From a virus, in the IMG/VR virus record IMGVR_UViG_3300037193_001895, positions 1-27,875 of that record: DNA of 27,875 nt. The stretch is one strand, 5' to 3'. The position numbers and the translations under genes were made by a program. Within the stretch, counting starts at the first letter, position 1. Each line of letters begins with the position of its first letter. The notes under the pieces were generated by a model that worked only from the letters and a program-made list of their open reading frames with translations, did no database searches and was not told where the DNA came from. Shown one piece after another: positions 15,901-22,797 of the stretch.

Positions 15901-16677
15901 ATGATGGCCGAACCCCGCACCCCTGACAGACTGATTGCGATCCTCAAGAAGGAAGGCGTCAAGGTCGCCGAGTACCCCGGCTGGCGCGACCATGAGCGGG
16001 ACGACGAGACGGGCAAGGCTTTCGGCCCGGTGCACCTCGTACTGAACCACCACACCGTCTCGCGGGACTCTCTGCGTATCGTCGCTGAGACCGGATACGC
16101 GGGGCTGCCCGGTCCGCTCGCCCACATCCACCTCGCGAAGTCGGGGCTGGCCACGATGTGCTCAGGCGGTCGGACAAACCATGCCGGCCTGATGGCCCGC
16201 AACGCCTACGAGTCCTTCCGCCGCGAGGAGGCCGTCCACCCGAGGCCCGACGAAGCGTCGGGCACCGTGGACGGCAACGACGTCGCGTACGGCATCGAGG
16301 CCGAGAACCTCGGCGACAACGTCGACGTGTGGCCCCGCGCCCAGTACGACGCTCTGGTGCGGATCAACGCTGCGTTCTGCAGGGAGTACGGATGGAAGGG
16401 CGACTCCTGTGCCGGGCACAAGGAGACGTCAGTGGAGGGCAAAGTAGACCCGCGCGGCCCGGTGGAGGGGTACGGGACACGGGGCCGGTTCGACTTCACG
16501 CTGGGCCAGTTCCGCAAGGACGTCGACGAGCGGCTCGCACACGCGGCCAGCTGGTCACCGGCCACGACGACTACGCCGGCGCCGAAGCCTCCGACTGTTG
16601 AGGAGCGGCTGGCATTGCTGGAGAAGACCGTGAAGGACCAGGGCGTGCGCGTCGCCGCCCTGGAGAAGGGAGCCTGA
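15901..16677 (+). CDS. Endolysin, N-acetylmuramoyl-L-alanine amidase (amidase_2/PGRP fold)
   Basis: This 258-residue lysin cleaves the amide bond between muramic acid and the stem peptide at the end of infection. The zinc amidase domain spans residues ~10-200. HLVLNHHTV supplies the first ligand (H50), NHAGL (residues 93-97) lies mid-domain, YGIEAEN (130-136) is a core strand, and AGHKETSVEGKVDP supplies the other two (H173 and D183). A Thr/Pro linker (~208-218) leads to a C-terminal coiled coil (VEERLALLEKTVKDQGVRVAALEK) rather than a recognised wall-binding domain. No signal peptide is seen, so release depends on the adjacent holin. AAGGAG (15891-15896) serves either of two adjacent ATGs; 15904 has the better spacing. 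Confidence 0.9.
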   Translation: MMAEPRTPDRLIAILKKEGVKVAEYPGWRDHERDDETGKAFGPVHLVLNHHTVSRDSLRIVAETGYAGLPGPLAHIHLAKSGLATMCSGGRTNHAGLMARNAYESFRREEAVHPRPDEASGTVDGNDVAYGIEAENLGDNVDVWPRAQYDALVRINAAFCREYGWKGDSCAGHKETSVEGKVDPRGPVEGYGTRGRFDFTLGQFRKDVDERLAHAASWSPATTTTPAPKPPTVEERLALLEKTVKDQGVRVAALEKGA

Positions 16678-16678
16678 C

Positions 16679-16867
16679 ATGAGGATCTCGAAGTACTGGA
16701 AGGCCGTGGTCGCCGCGCTGGCGGCCGGGGCCGGCACGCTGTCCACCGCCGTCCTCGACGACACCGTCACCGCGGCCGAGGGCTGGGCAGCACTCATCGC
16801 CGTGCTCGGCGCGCTCGGGTTCACGTGGGCCGTCCCCAACAAAACCGTCACGGAGGACGAGGGATGA
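16679..16867 (+). CDS. Holin
   Basis: This 62-residue protein follows the endolysin by one base. It has two predicted membrane segments (about residues 8-26 and 35-52) separated by a short polar turn (LDDTVTAAEG), a basic N-terminus (MRISKYWK) and an acidic, charged C-terminus (NKTVTEDEG). This is the architecture of small class II holins that open the membrane for the endolysin. Its stop overlaps the ATG of the next gene (ATGA at 16864-16867). Identification is by topology and position rather than by a conserved motif. Confidence 0.85.
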   Translation: MRISKYWKAVVAALAAGAGTLSTAVLDDTVTAAEGWAALIAVLGALGFTWAVPNKTVTEDEG

Positions 16868-17148
16868 GCAGCCCACTCGACGGACGTATCCGCAAGCTCG
16901 CCCGCGAGGAGGTCACCGCCCTCCTCGACAGCATCAAGTCCCCGAGCGCCGAGATGGCGGGGGTCGGCAAGCCAGTCCAAGGCGGGGAGCTGCAGCAGCA
17001 GATCACCGACCTGCACGAGCACCTCCACCACGCGGCCACCAGCATCAAGCGGCTGGAGGACCGGATCGACGCGCTGGAGAAGACGAGCAGCGCTACTGCG
17101 GTGCGCCGTGCTACCCGTAAGGCCAGCAGTTCGGAGGGCAGCGCGTGA
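16864..17148 (+). CDS. Small coiled-coil protein after the holin
   Basis: This 94-residue soluble protein has no recognised family. It starts at an ATG overlapping the holin stop and ends overlapping the glycosyltransferase GTG. The N-terminal third (GRIRKLAREEVTALLDSIKSP) is amphipathic. A clear heptad region follows (LQQQITDLHEHLHHAATSIKRLEDRIDALEK), then a basic Ser/Ala/Arg tail. The tight coupling places it in the lysis operon. It could regulate lysis or be a small structural protein; nothing decides between these. Confidence 0.75.
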   Translation: MSSPLDGRIRKLAREEVTALLDSIKSPSAEMAGVGKPVQGGELQQQITDLHEHLHHAATSIKRLEDRIDALEKTSSATAVRRATRKASSSEGSA

Positions 17149-18224
17149 GGGTCGTCGCATACCCGTCAGATCGCTACGGGTGCGGCTCGTTCCGGATCAT
17201 CTGGCCCGGCGAGACGCTCGCCGCAGCTGGCCATGATGTGACCGTGGTCGGGCAGGACAAGCGAGCGGTCCGCCTCGTCATGGAAAACGACGTAGTGAAG
17301 GACGTCCTCGTCGACGACGGCGTGGACGTGGTCGTGATGCAGCGCACCACGCACGCCTACATGGCGCAGGCCGTCGCGGTGATGCGGTCGAAGGGCATCG
17401 CCGTGGTGATCGACGTGGACGACGACCTGTCCTCCATCCACCCCTCGAACCCGGCGTGGGCCACCCACCACCCGGGCAACGAAGGCCGGTTGAAGAACGG
17501 CATGGTGCACCGGCACTCGTGGCGCAACCTCGCCACCGCGTGCCGCGACGCGACGCTGGTGACCGTATCCACGCCGGCGCTGTTGGAGGTGTACGCCCGG
17601 CACGGCCGCGGCCACGTCCTGCCGAACTACTTGCCTGACCACTACTACGGGCTGCCCCGTCAGGACTCCGACATGATCGGCTGGCCGGGCTCGTTCCACT
17701 CCCACCCCAACGACCCCGAGGTCGTGGGTGGAGCGGTCGCACGGCTTGTCGATGAGGGCGCCGATTTCGTGATGCGCGGCGACAGCAACGGCGCTGGCGC
17801 GGCGTTCGGCCTGGCGCAGGATCCGGTGGGTGGGGGTGTGCCGATCGAGGAGTGGCCGGCGGCGGTCGCCGAGTTGGGCATCGGAATCGCCCCGCTGGCG
17901 GACACGAAGTTCAACCGGTCGAAGTCGTGGCTGAAGCCGCTGGAGATGAGCGCGGCGGGCGTGCCGTGGGTGGCGTCGCCGCGCGCCGAGTACGAGCGGC
18001 TGCACGCGATGGGCGCCGGCATCTTGGCGGAACGTCCGCGTAACTGGTACCGGGAGTTGAAGCGGCTGCGGGAATCGCCCGCGATGCGTGCGGACCTGAG
18101 CGACGCCGGCCGCATGGTCGCCGACAGGCTCCGGTTGCGCGGGAATGCGTGGCGGTGGGCTGAGGCATGGGAGAAGGCGTACGAGTTGCAGCAGGCTACG
18201 CCGCGGACACAGGTAGCGGTGTAG
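17145..18224 (+). CDS. GT-B type glycosyltransferase
   Basis: This 359-residue protein is a predicted cytoplasmic glycosyltransferase. It opens MRVVAYPSDRYGCGSFRIIWPGETLAAAGHDVTVV, the 'G.g.yRi..P...L...GH.V' start of GT4-like enzymes. DVVVMQRTTHAYMAQAVAVMRSKGIAVVIDVDDDL and TLVTVSTPALLEVYARHG.....LPNYLP complete the N-terminal Rossmann domain. The C-terminal domain holds IGWPGSFHSHPND, the ELGIGIAPLADTKFN segment and SWLKPLEMSAAGVPWVASPRAEY, where donor sugar-nucleotides bind in this superfamily. Similar genes are frequent in actinophages. Donor and acceptor are unknown; virion proteins, phage DNA or a host wall glycan are all possible. The GTG overlaps the previous stop, and the 3' end overlaps the convergent WhiB gene by 29 bases. 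Confidence 0.8.
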   Translation: MRVVAYPSDRYGCGSFRIIWPGETLAAAGHDVTVVGQDKRAVRLVMENDVVKDVLVDDGVDVVVMQRTTHAYMAQAVAVMRSKGIAVVIDVDDDLSSIHPSNPAWATHHPGNEGRLKNGMVHRHSWRNLATACRDATLVTVSTPALLEVYARHGRGHVLPNYLPDHYYGLPRQDSDMIGWPGSFHSHPNDPEVVGGAVARLVDEGADFVMRGDSNGAGAAFGLAQDPVGGGVPIEEWPAAVAELGIGIAPLADTKFNRSKSWLKPLEMSAAGVPWVASPRAEYERLHAMGAGILAERPRNWYRELKRLRESPAMRADLSDAGRMVADRLRLRGNAWRWAEAWEKAYELQQATPRTQVAV

Positions 18225-18618
18225 CGGCGATCGGCTCTTCGCGGATGTCGCGGATCCAGGAGATGCCGCAGCCGAGGCAGAGTTCGTGCGGGTCGCTGTA
18301 GACGAGTGCGGTGCCGAGGCAGAGTGGGCATTTCGCGCGGGTGCGAACTCGCCTCAGTTGGTTGCGCTGGTAGGTGGTCGTGCCACCCCAGTAGCCCTCC
18401 GCGCTGTGCAGCATCGCCCACGCCAGGCACTGGGTGCGGACGTCGCAGGTGCGGCACCACTGCTGCGCCTCAGCGACACCGTCGTCGGTTTCGACGTCGG
18501 GGATGAAGTCGAAGTCGGCGGTGGCGCAGGGTGCGTTGTCCTGCCATTCGGTGCCTTCGGCGCTGATCGCGGTGAGGATCCGCTTCTCGTAGTCCACGGC
18601 GGCCGCCTTCAGGGGCAC
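18196..18618 (-). CDS. WhiB-family Fe-S regulator with C-terminal zinc ribbon
   Basis: This is a 140-residue protein if the GTG at 18618 is used, which lies just inside the end of the upstream gene. It has the four WhiB cysteines (C31, C55, C58, C64) in the order C, CRTC, C, expected to hold a [4Fe-4S] cluster. The GYWGG turn follows at residues 75-79, where WhiB proteins bind the sigma factor region 4. An unusual second Cys set lies behind it (CPLC at 97-100, CLGC at 114-117), spaced as a zinc ribbon. WhiB proteins are confined to actinobacteria and their phages and can act on host transcription or in superinfection exclusion, as the mycobacteriophage TM4 WhiB does. It is probably co-transcribed with the winged-helix gene at 18609-18857. 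Confidence 0.85.
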   Translation of the reverse strand: MPLKAAAVDYEKRILTAISAEGTEWQDNAPCATADFDFIPDVETDDGVAEAQQWCRTCDVRTQCLAWAMLHSAEGYWGGTTTYQRNQLRRVRTRAKCPLCLGTALVYSDPHELCLGCGISWIRDIREEPIAATPLPVSAA

Positions 18619-18857
18619 GGGGTGTCGTTGGCGATGGTCCAGATGACGGCTCCGTTGGGGCCGAGGCATTGGCGTACGCGGCCGTCCCGCTGAAGTCGTT
18701 TGCAGGAGAGGTAGACGGCGTCGCGGTCGTGGCCGGTCGCGTCGGCGAGTGCGCTGCGGGAGGCGACGCCCTCAGTGATGAGTTGGTAGATGGCTTCGTC
18801 GCGGGCTTGGACTTGGGGGTCGCGGGGGCGTCCGGGGCGGCGTGCGGTTTCCTGCAT
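18609..18857 (-). CDS. Small winged-helix DNA-binding protein
   Basis: This 82-residue protein starts at the ATG ending at 18857. It opens with a basic GRPRDP motif like an AT-hook. A helix-turn-helix with wing follows: ARDEAIYQLITEGVASRSALADATGHDRDAVYLSCKRLQRDGRVRQC. The recognition helix is probably RDAVYLSCKRL and the wing is the GRVR...AVIWTI hairpin. It overlaps the next gene, WhiB, by ten bases, so the two are likely translated together as a regulatory pair. I infer a transcription regulator; the target is unknown. Confidence 0.75.
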   Translation of the reverse strand: MQETARRPGRPRDPQVQARDEAIYQLITEGVASRSALADATGHDRDAVYLSCKRLQRDGRVRQCLGPNGAVIWTIANDTPCP

Positions 18858-18923
18858 GACTGGCGTCCATTCAGTTGGCCGGTCGGCTGAAATTCATTAT
18901 GCATGCGTGCGCAAGTGACGCCC

Positions 18924-18940
18924 GGTTCCGGAACGGAACC
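18924..18940. promoter_or_regulatory. Inverted repeat in divergent intergenic region
   Basis: GGTTCC and GGAACC are separated by five bases between the divergently transcribed winged-helix/WhiB pair (minus) and the membrane protein at 18996 (plus). The nested GTTCCGGAAC is itself palindromic. A minus-strand CATAAT sequence nearby (about 18896-18901) could be a -10 box. A regulator-binding role is inferred from position only. Confidence 0.35.
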
Positions 18941-18995
18941 CTGGTGCAGGAGTGCCAGACTGCCAGTTGAGACAGGGCGCTGATCGGAGGGGCGG

Positions 18996-19292
18996 ATGCC
19001 AGACGACCCGACCCTCGGCGAGGTAGTCCGACGGTTCGACGAGCGGTTCGCGGACGTCCGTGACGACATCGCCCAGATCGGCCGCCGCCTCGACGAGAAG
19101 GTCGACCAACGCATCTACGACCTGCGGCATGAGGCGCTGGCCGGACGCGTGACGACGCTGGAGACGCTACGGGAGAAGGACGCCGAGAAGCTCGTCGCGA
19201 CGAGGCGGTGGCTGATCGGCGCGGTGATCGTGCCGCTGGTCGGCATTCTCCTGCCGGTGGTCCTCCTGCTGTGGCAGGGAGCTGGGACATGA
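18996..19292 (+). CDS. Coiled-coil protein with C-terminal membrane anchor
   Basis: This 98-residue protein has an acidic/basic heptad region (residues 8-70: [26 protein letters not shown]...[16 protein letters not shown]) and a single C-terminal membrane segment (about 73-93: [22 protein letters not shown]). The Shine-Dalgarno is GGAGGGG. The layout resembles small phage proteins near lysis genes (spanin-like or holin-associated) and tail-anchored prophage proteins. It overlaps the collagen-like gene by ATGA, so the two membrane proteins are produced together. The function is unknown. Confidence 0.8.
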   Translation: MPDDPTLGEVVRRFDERFADVRDDIAQIGRRLDEKVDQRIYDLRHEALAGRVTTLETLREKDAEKLVATRRWLIGAVIVPLVGILLPVVLLLWQGAGT

Positions 19293-19936
19293 GTCGGGCA
19301 CAGATCCGCACGGAGGAACGTCGTTGGCGGCGTGGCGACGTGTTCACGGTGGCGGGGGCGCTGCTGCTGGGCGCCGTGCTGGCGTGGATCGTTGTGACCA
19401 TCCAGACCATGGGCCAAGACCTGCATGAGGAGCGGGCCTACAACCGGGCGCTCGCTGCGCAGGTGGTGGAGTTGGGCGGGAAGCCAGTGGAGGGCCCGCC
19501 GGGGTCACGTGGTGAGCCGGGGGCTTCGGTGACGGGTCCGCCTGGCCCTCAGGGTGAGCCCGGTCCTACGGGGCCGCCGGGGCCGTCTGGTTCGCCGGGT
19601 GAGGACGGCGACGACGGCAAGAGCGGGAATGCTGGCGAGACGGGCACTCCTGGAGAGCCAGGCGTTGTGGGGCCGAGTGGCCCGGCTGGTCCTCCGGGGG
19701 CGCAGGGCGAGCCCGGTCCGGCCGGTCCACAGGGTGAGCCGGGTCCTGCTGGCGCTGATGGGGCGGATGGCGCGGATGGGCAGTCGTGCCCGGACGGGTA
19801 TTCGTTGCAGGCCCCAAGCTACGACCCGGATGCTCTGGTGTGCAGGCGGGATGGTGCGCCGGATCCGGATGAGCCGGGGAATGGGAATCCGCAGGCTGCG
19901 GGTGCGTTGGATCCGCAGCGCAGGGTGTACGCGTAG
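19289..19936 (+). CDS. Membrane-anchored collagen-like protein
   Basis: This 215-residue protein has a basic cytoplasmic N-terminus ([11 protein letters not shown]), one membrane segment (about 20-38), a short juxtamembrane helix and a collagen-like region. A first Gly-X-Y block starts at residue 69, with a break at 78-83. Twenty-eight uninterrupted Gly-X-Y triplets follow (residues 83-166), many of the GPP/GEP/GPA type that trimerise without hydroxyproline. Beyond lies a two-cysteine cap (C167 and C185 around [17 protein letters not shown]) and a Pro/Asp/Gly-rich end. Collagen-like proteins are common in phage tail fibres, but those lack membrane anchors; this one should display a trimeric rod from the cell membrane. 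A role in surface modification of the lysogen is an inference. Confidence 0.85.
   Translation: MSRAQIRTEERRWRRGDVFTVAGALLLGAVLAWIVVTIQTMGQDLHEERAYNRALAAQVVELGGKPVEGPPGSRGEPGASVTGPPGPQGEPGPTGPPGPSGSPGEDGDDGKSGNAGETGTPGEPGVVGPSGPAGPPGAQGEPGPAGPQGEPGPAGADGADGADGQSCPDGYSLQAPSYDPDALVCRRDGAPDPDEPGNGNPQAAGALDPQRRVYA
19535..19786 (+). repeat. Collagen-type Gly-X-Y coding repeat (28 triplets)
   Basis: Every third codon is glycine over 28 consecutive triplets within the collagen-like gene. Codons are varied (GGC, GGT, GGG, GGA), so the DNA is not a simple tandem repeat and the protein pattern is kept by selection. Confidence 0.9.
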
Positions 19937-19954
19937 ACGAGTTCGGCCCCCACT

Positions 19955-19975
19955 GCCCTCGCGGGCGGTGAGGGC
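19955..19975. terminator. Hairpin between convergent genes
   Basis: GCCCTC and GAGGGC enclose a nine-base loop, followed by CGTTT. It lies between the end of the collagen-like gene and the convergent gene ending at 19991. It probably works in the plus direction. The stem is short, so confidence is moderate. Confidence 0.5.
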
Positions 19976-19990
19976 CGTTTCGTGATGCCG

Positions 19991-20620
19991 CTACTTCGTG
20001 GCCCACGCGTCCACGTCGGCGGGTGACCAGAGGCCTTCTCGGCCGACACGGCGGACGGCGGCGGGCGCCTGGTTCCGGGCGACGTAGCCGCGCCAGGTGC
20101 CCGGCCCGATGTGGCGGCCGTGATGCTGGGCGAGGTGGTCGACAACACCGCGCACGGTGAGCAGGTCATCCTCAGCCGCTGCAGCGGCAGACGGCACAGG
20201 CTCCGGGCGCGGAGAGGCCGTGATCAGTGCGGACACGATCGCCCACTCCGGCGGGATCTTTCGGGCCTGCCGCTCCAGGTACTCGCTCGCGGGCATCTCC
20301 GAGTCGGCCGGGTAGCGGTCCCACGCGGACCAGCGCATCTCGGCCCGGTCGTCCATCTGCTCCGGACTCAGCCAGACCTCCGGGTTGGGGGTGACGTCGC
20401 GGCGGGTGAGGGTGCGGTGCTCGCACAGGATGTCTCCGGCGCCCTTGCGGCGGCCGGGCATCTGGGCGACGGCTTCGGCGAGGGCGCGGGCGCGCGGGGT
20501 GAGCGCGTCGAGGTCGATGTCGTCGGGCTCGGCGAGGATCCACGGGAGGGTCCCGTCCTCGTCCTGTTCGGCGGTGAGATCACGGGTGTCGGTGCGGAGC
20601 TTGAGCGTCACGGTCGTCAT
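19991..20620 (-). CDS. Protein with C-terminal excisionase-like helix-turn-helix
   Basis: This 209-residue protein has no named family known to me. The N-terminal half is acidic (MTTVTLKLRTDTRDLTAEQDEDGTLPWILAEPDDIDLD). The middle has a charged helical section (WLSPEQMDDRAEMRWSAWDRYP). The C-terminal ~55 residues (LLTVRGVVDHLAQHHGRHIGPGTWRGYVARNQAPAAVRRVGREGLWSPADVDAWATK) match the MerR/excisionase-like fold in which a short HTH leads to a 'W...DV.AW' end. In streptomycete plasmids and phages such domains act in excision or transcription. The ATG at 20620 lies 14 bases after the stop of the 164-residue gene, and both are read from the promoter at 21160-21188. Confidence 0.75.
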   Translation of the reverse strand: MTTVTLKLRTDTRDLTAEQDEDGTLPWILAEPDDIDLDALTPRARALAEAVAQMPGRRKGAGDILCEHRTLTRRDVTPNPEVWLSPEQMDDRAEMRWSAWDRYPADSEMPASEYLERQARKIPPEWAIVSALITASPRPEPVPSAAAAAEDDLLTVRGVVDHLAQHHGRHIGPGTWRGYVARNQAPAAVRRVGREGLWSPADVDAWATK

Positions 20621-20634
20621 CGGTCGGCCCCTGT

Positions 20635-21129
20635 TCAGACGGAGAGCTGGGTGCGGATCTGCTCGGCGAGGTCGAGGATGTCGTCGACGGTGATCTGGGG
20701 GATCTCGCCACGGTAGGTGGTGCGGACGAGTCCGGCGTTGCGGGCGTTTGGCTCTGCGTCCCAGCCGGTGTCGGGGGTGTCGCTGAGGATGATGCAGGCC
20801 CGGTCGAGGACGGTGGCGGCGTGGGCTCGGTCGCCAGCGTCCGGGATCTGGTCCAGCTTGTCGGCGAGCAGGACGGTCATGTCCGTGACGCGGGTGATGG
20901 TCTCTCCGGTGGGGCGGGTGCGGGTCTTGATGGTGGCGGCGGAGAGGTCGAGCACGGCGGCCTGCTTCCTGGCGCGCATGGCGCCGATGGCGATGCGGTG
21001 GGCGAGGGAGGCGGTGTCGATGATCCAGCGTCCGGCCTGCTTGGCGGCGGCGATGACGTTGCGGCGGCACCAGGTGCGGATGGTGTCGGCGGTGACTCCG
21101 GCCTGTACGGCTGCGGCGGTGGTGTTCAT
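20635..21129 (-). CDS. HTH-containing protein of unknown function
   Basis: This 164-residue protein starts with a MerR-like helix-turn-helix: NTTAAAVQAGVTADTIRTWCRRNVIAAAKQAGRWIID, where the RTWCRR helix would contact DNA. A helical section (ASLAHRIAIGAMRARKQAAVLD) and a mixed region follow (ADKLDQIPDAGDRAHAATVLDRACIILSD). The last part, GLVRTTYRGEIPQITVDDILDLAEQIRTQL, resembles a small effector domain. The ribosome binding site is GAGGGGG just upstream of the ATG. The gene is first in a two-gene minus-strand operon behind a promoter overlapped by repeats, which suggests autoregulation. It is annotated as DNA-binding by fold pattern only. Confidence 0.75.
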   Translation of the reverse strand: MNTTAAAVQAGVTADTIRTWCRRNVIAAAKQAGRWIIDTASLAHRIAIGAMRARKQAAVLDLSAATIKTRTRPTGETITRVTDMTVLLADKLDQIPDAGDRAHAATVLDRACIILSDTPDTGWDAEPNARNAGLVRTTYRGEIPQITVDDILDLAEQIRTQLSV

Positions 21130-21159
21130 CGTGGCCCCCTCTGTCTTGCTGACACCACC

Positions 21160-21196
21160 ACGTTACAGCGCAGCGCTGTGCAGCGCAAGGCTGTAA
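21160..21196 (-). promoter_or_regulatory. Promoter with overlapping operator repeats
   Basis: On the minus strand, TTGCGC (21183-21188) and TAACGT (21160-21165) are separated by exactly 17 bases, a good sigma-70-type promoter for the two genes at 19991-21129. It is overlapped by TTACAGC...GCTGTAA (21163-21169 and 21190-21196) and by ACAGCG/CGCTGT half sites (21165-21179). A repressor bound here would cover both promoter boxes. Confidence 0.6.
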
Positions 21197-21207
21197 GTGT
21201 TGACGTC

Positions 21208-21387
21208 CTACGCAGCCTCGACGACCTCGGCCCTCTTCGCTGCCGCCCACTCCACGCACAGCCGCTCATACTCGGCCCGCTGCTCATCCGTCAACCGCAC
21301 AGACGGGTCCCGCCACAGGGCACGTATCGCCGCGTTCACAGCCGCAGCAGAGCGCACGGGGCCAGAGGCCGAGGTGGTTGGGGGCAT
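21208..21387 (-). CDS. Small protein of 59 residues, unknown function
   Basis: A short gene lies upstream of the HTH operon on the minus strand, from ATG 21385-21387 to TAG. The protein reads MPPTTSASGPVRSAAAVN, then AAIRALWRDPSVRLTDEQRAEYERLCVEWAAAKRAEVVEAA. The first part is low-complexity, and the second is a charged helical domain of the type IRALW.DP..RLT.EQR.EYE.L..EWAAA, which I believe recurs in streptomycete mobile elements. It has no Cys pairs or membrane segment. The strong helical pattern and third-codon GC preference favour a real gene, though the ribosome binding site (GAGGGC) is weak. Confidence 0.6.
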   Translation of the reverse strand: MPPTTSASGPVRSAAAVNAAIRALWRDPSVRLTDEQRAEYERLCVEWAAAKRAEVVEAA

Positions 21388-21468
21388 GCCCTCAGCGTAT
21401 CGAGCGAGGGGCCCAGAAACTCATGGCCGCCTCCGGAAAATGGAGAAGACCCCCACGGACCGCAATCC

Positions 21469-21481
21469 GTAAGGGCCTTAC
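21469..21481. promoter_or_regulatory. Palindrome upstream of XRE-TPR gene
   Basis: GTAAGG and CCTTAC flank a single G, giving a perfect palindrome between the divergent small gene and the XRE-TPR gene. A possible operator; no other evidence. Confidence 0.35.
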
Positions 21482-21507
21482 CCACGCACACCACCGGCCG
21501 TCCGGCG

Positions 21508-21537
21508 TACCGTTCCAAGTGTCGAAGCAAGGAACGG
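21508..21537 (+). promoter_or_regulatory. Promoter/operator of the XRE-TPR regulator
   Basis: A -10-like TACCGT (21508-21513) overlaps the left arm of an inverted repeat, CCGTTCC (21510-21516) with GGAACGG (21531-21537), separated by 14 bases. The right arm ends eight bases before the ATG and includes the likely Shine-Dalgarno purines. Binding here would block both initiation and the start region, consistent with autorepression. Confidence 0.5.
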
Positions 21538-21545
21538 AGACCAGT

Positions 21546-22766
21546 ATGGCCCACACCACCGACATCGCCGAGTCCAACGGACAACGCCTCGCCCGACTCC
21601 GCGCCCGCCACCGCTGGACACAAGCCCGCCTCGCCACCGAATCCGGCTACTCCCTGCCCGCCGTCAAAGCCTTCGAGCAAGGCCGACGCTCCCTCGACCG
21701 GCCCGCCGTCATCCTCGCCTTCTCCCAGGCGTTGGACTGCCACCCCACCGAAATCACCGGAGCCCCCTACGTGCCCGTCCAAACCGACCGCGACGGCCAA
21801 ACCGCCGTCGCCTCGGTGGCCGCCGTACGCCGCGCCCTTCTCCGCCACGGCCGGCCAGCCCGACCCACCGAAGCCGAAACTGCAGCGGTCGACCTGCTGC
21901 AGCTGCAGACCCGCGTCGACGAAGCCAACCGATTCCGGCAGGCTGCAGCGCTGACCAAGTCCGGCGCCCTGCTCCCTGCGCTGCTGCGGGACCTCCAGGT
22001 GGCCGCCGAACTCACCGAAGGCGACGACCGCCGCACCGTCTACAACCTGCTGGCCTCGGCGTACGAGTGCGCCATGCAGTACCTGTACAAGCTCGGCCAC
22101 TCAAGCGACGCCACCCTCGCCACCGAACGCGTCGTCTGGGCCAGCCGCGAGACCGGCGACCCGCTGCGCCTTCTGGCCGCGCACTGGTACGACGCTGGGG
22201 AGTTCCTCACCATCGGCGAGCACGACGAGGCCGGCGCCATCATCGACGAGGCCCTGACCGAGCTGGGCGCGATCGCGTCACCTGGCCCGGAGGCGGTGTC
22301 GCTGCGCGGCGCGTTCCACCTGAAAGCCTCGCTGAACCTCGCGCGCGCCACGGACGCGAAGGGCGCGGTCCGCCACCTCGGGCACGCCCAGCAGGCGGCC
22401 GACGAACTCGGCGAGGACCGCAACGACTGGCAGATGCAGTTCGGCCCCACCAACACCGCCCTCTGGTCCGTCAGCCTGCCCGTGGAACTCGGGCAGGGGA
22501 AGGCTGCCGTCGCCCGCGCGGAGAAGGTACGGCTGCCAGCCGACTACTCCCGTGAGCGGCACTCCCACTTCCACATCGACCGGGGCCGCGCCTACTTCTA
22601 CAACGGGCAGCGGGAAGAGGCTGTGGCCGCGTTCCTGGACGCGGAGCGGCTGGCCCCGCAGGCGACCCGCGCGCACGCTGCGGTACGGGAGACGGTCGGC
22701 ACCATGATCCGCACCCGGAAGCGGGGCGACCTCGTCGAGTTGGGGATCCGGCTGGGCGTCGTGTAG
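21546..22766 (+). CDS. XRE-family regulator with TPR-like C-terminal domain
   Basis: This 406-residue protein starts at ATG 21546 behind GGAACGGAG. The N-terminal HTH (GQRLARLRARHRWTQARLATESGYSLPAVKAFEQGRRSLDRPAVILAFSQALDC) is a canonical XRE domain. Residues ~145-400 are helical TPR-like repeats: TVYNLLASAYECAMQYLYKLG, RLLAAHWYDAGEFLTIGEHDEAGAIIDEAL, AFHLKASLNLARATDAKGAVRHLGHAQQAADEL, FHIDRGRAYFYNGQREEAVAAFLDAERLAPQ. This architecture is very common in Streptomyces chromosomes and conjugative elements. The TPR part generally senses a peptide or protein partner. The three Cys-rich genes downstream are natural candidates for control. It may be a host-derived cargo gene rather than phage core. 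Confidence 0.9.
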   Translation: MAHTTDIAESNGQRLARLRARHRWTQARLATESGYSLPAVKAFEQGRRSLDRPAVILAFSQALDCHPTEITGAPYVPVQTDRDGQTAVASVAAVRRALLRHGRPARPTEAETAAVDLLQLQTRVDEANRFRQAAALTKSGALLPALLRDLQVAAELTEGDDRRTVYNLLASAYECAMQYLYKLGHSSDATLATERVVWASRETGDPLRLLAAHWYDAGEFLTIGEHDEAGAIIDEALTELGAIASPGPEAVSLRGAFHLKASLNLARATDAKGAVRHLGHAQQAADELGEDRNDWQMQFGPTNTALWSVSLPVELGQGKAAVARAEKVRLPADYSRERHSHFHIDRGRAYFYNGQREEAVAAFLDAERLAPQATRAHAAVRETVGTMIRTRKRGDLVELGIRLGVV

Positions 22767-22771
22767 CCCAG

Positions 22772-22794
22772 AAGGGATACAGACTGTATCCCTT
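22772..22794. promoter_or_regulatory. Perfect 23-base palindrome (probable operator)
   Basis: The 11-base arms AAGGGATACAG and CTGTATCCCTT flank a single A, immediately after the XRE-TPR stop and upstream of the Cys-rich operon. RNA would fold it into a hairpin, but with no real loop (one base) and only a TT run it is a poor terminator. DNA-level binding by a dimeric regulator is more likely. Confidence 0.6.
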
Positions 22795-22797
22795 CAG

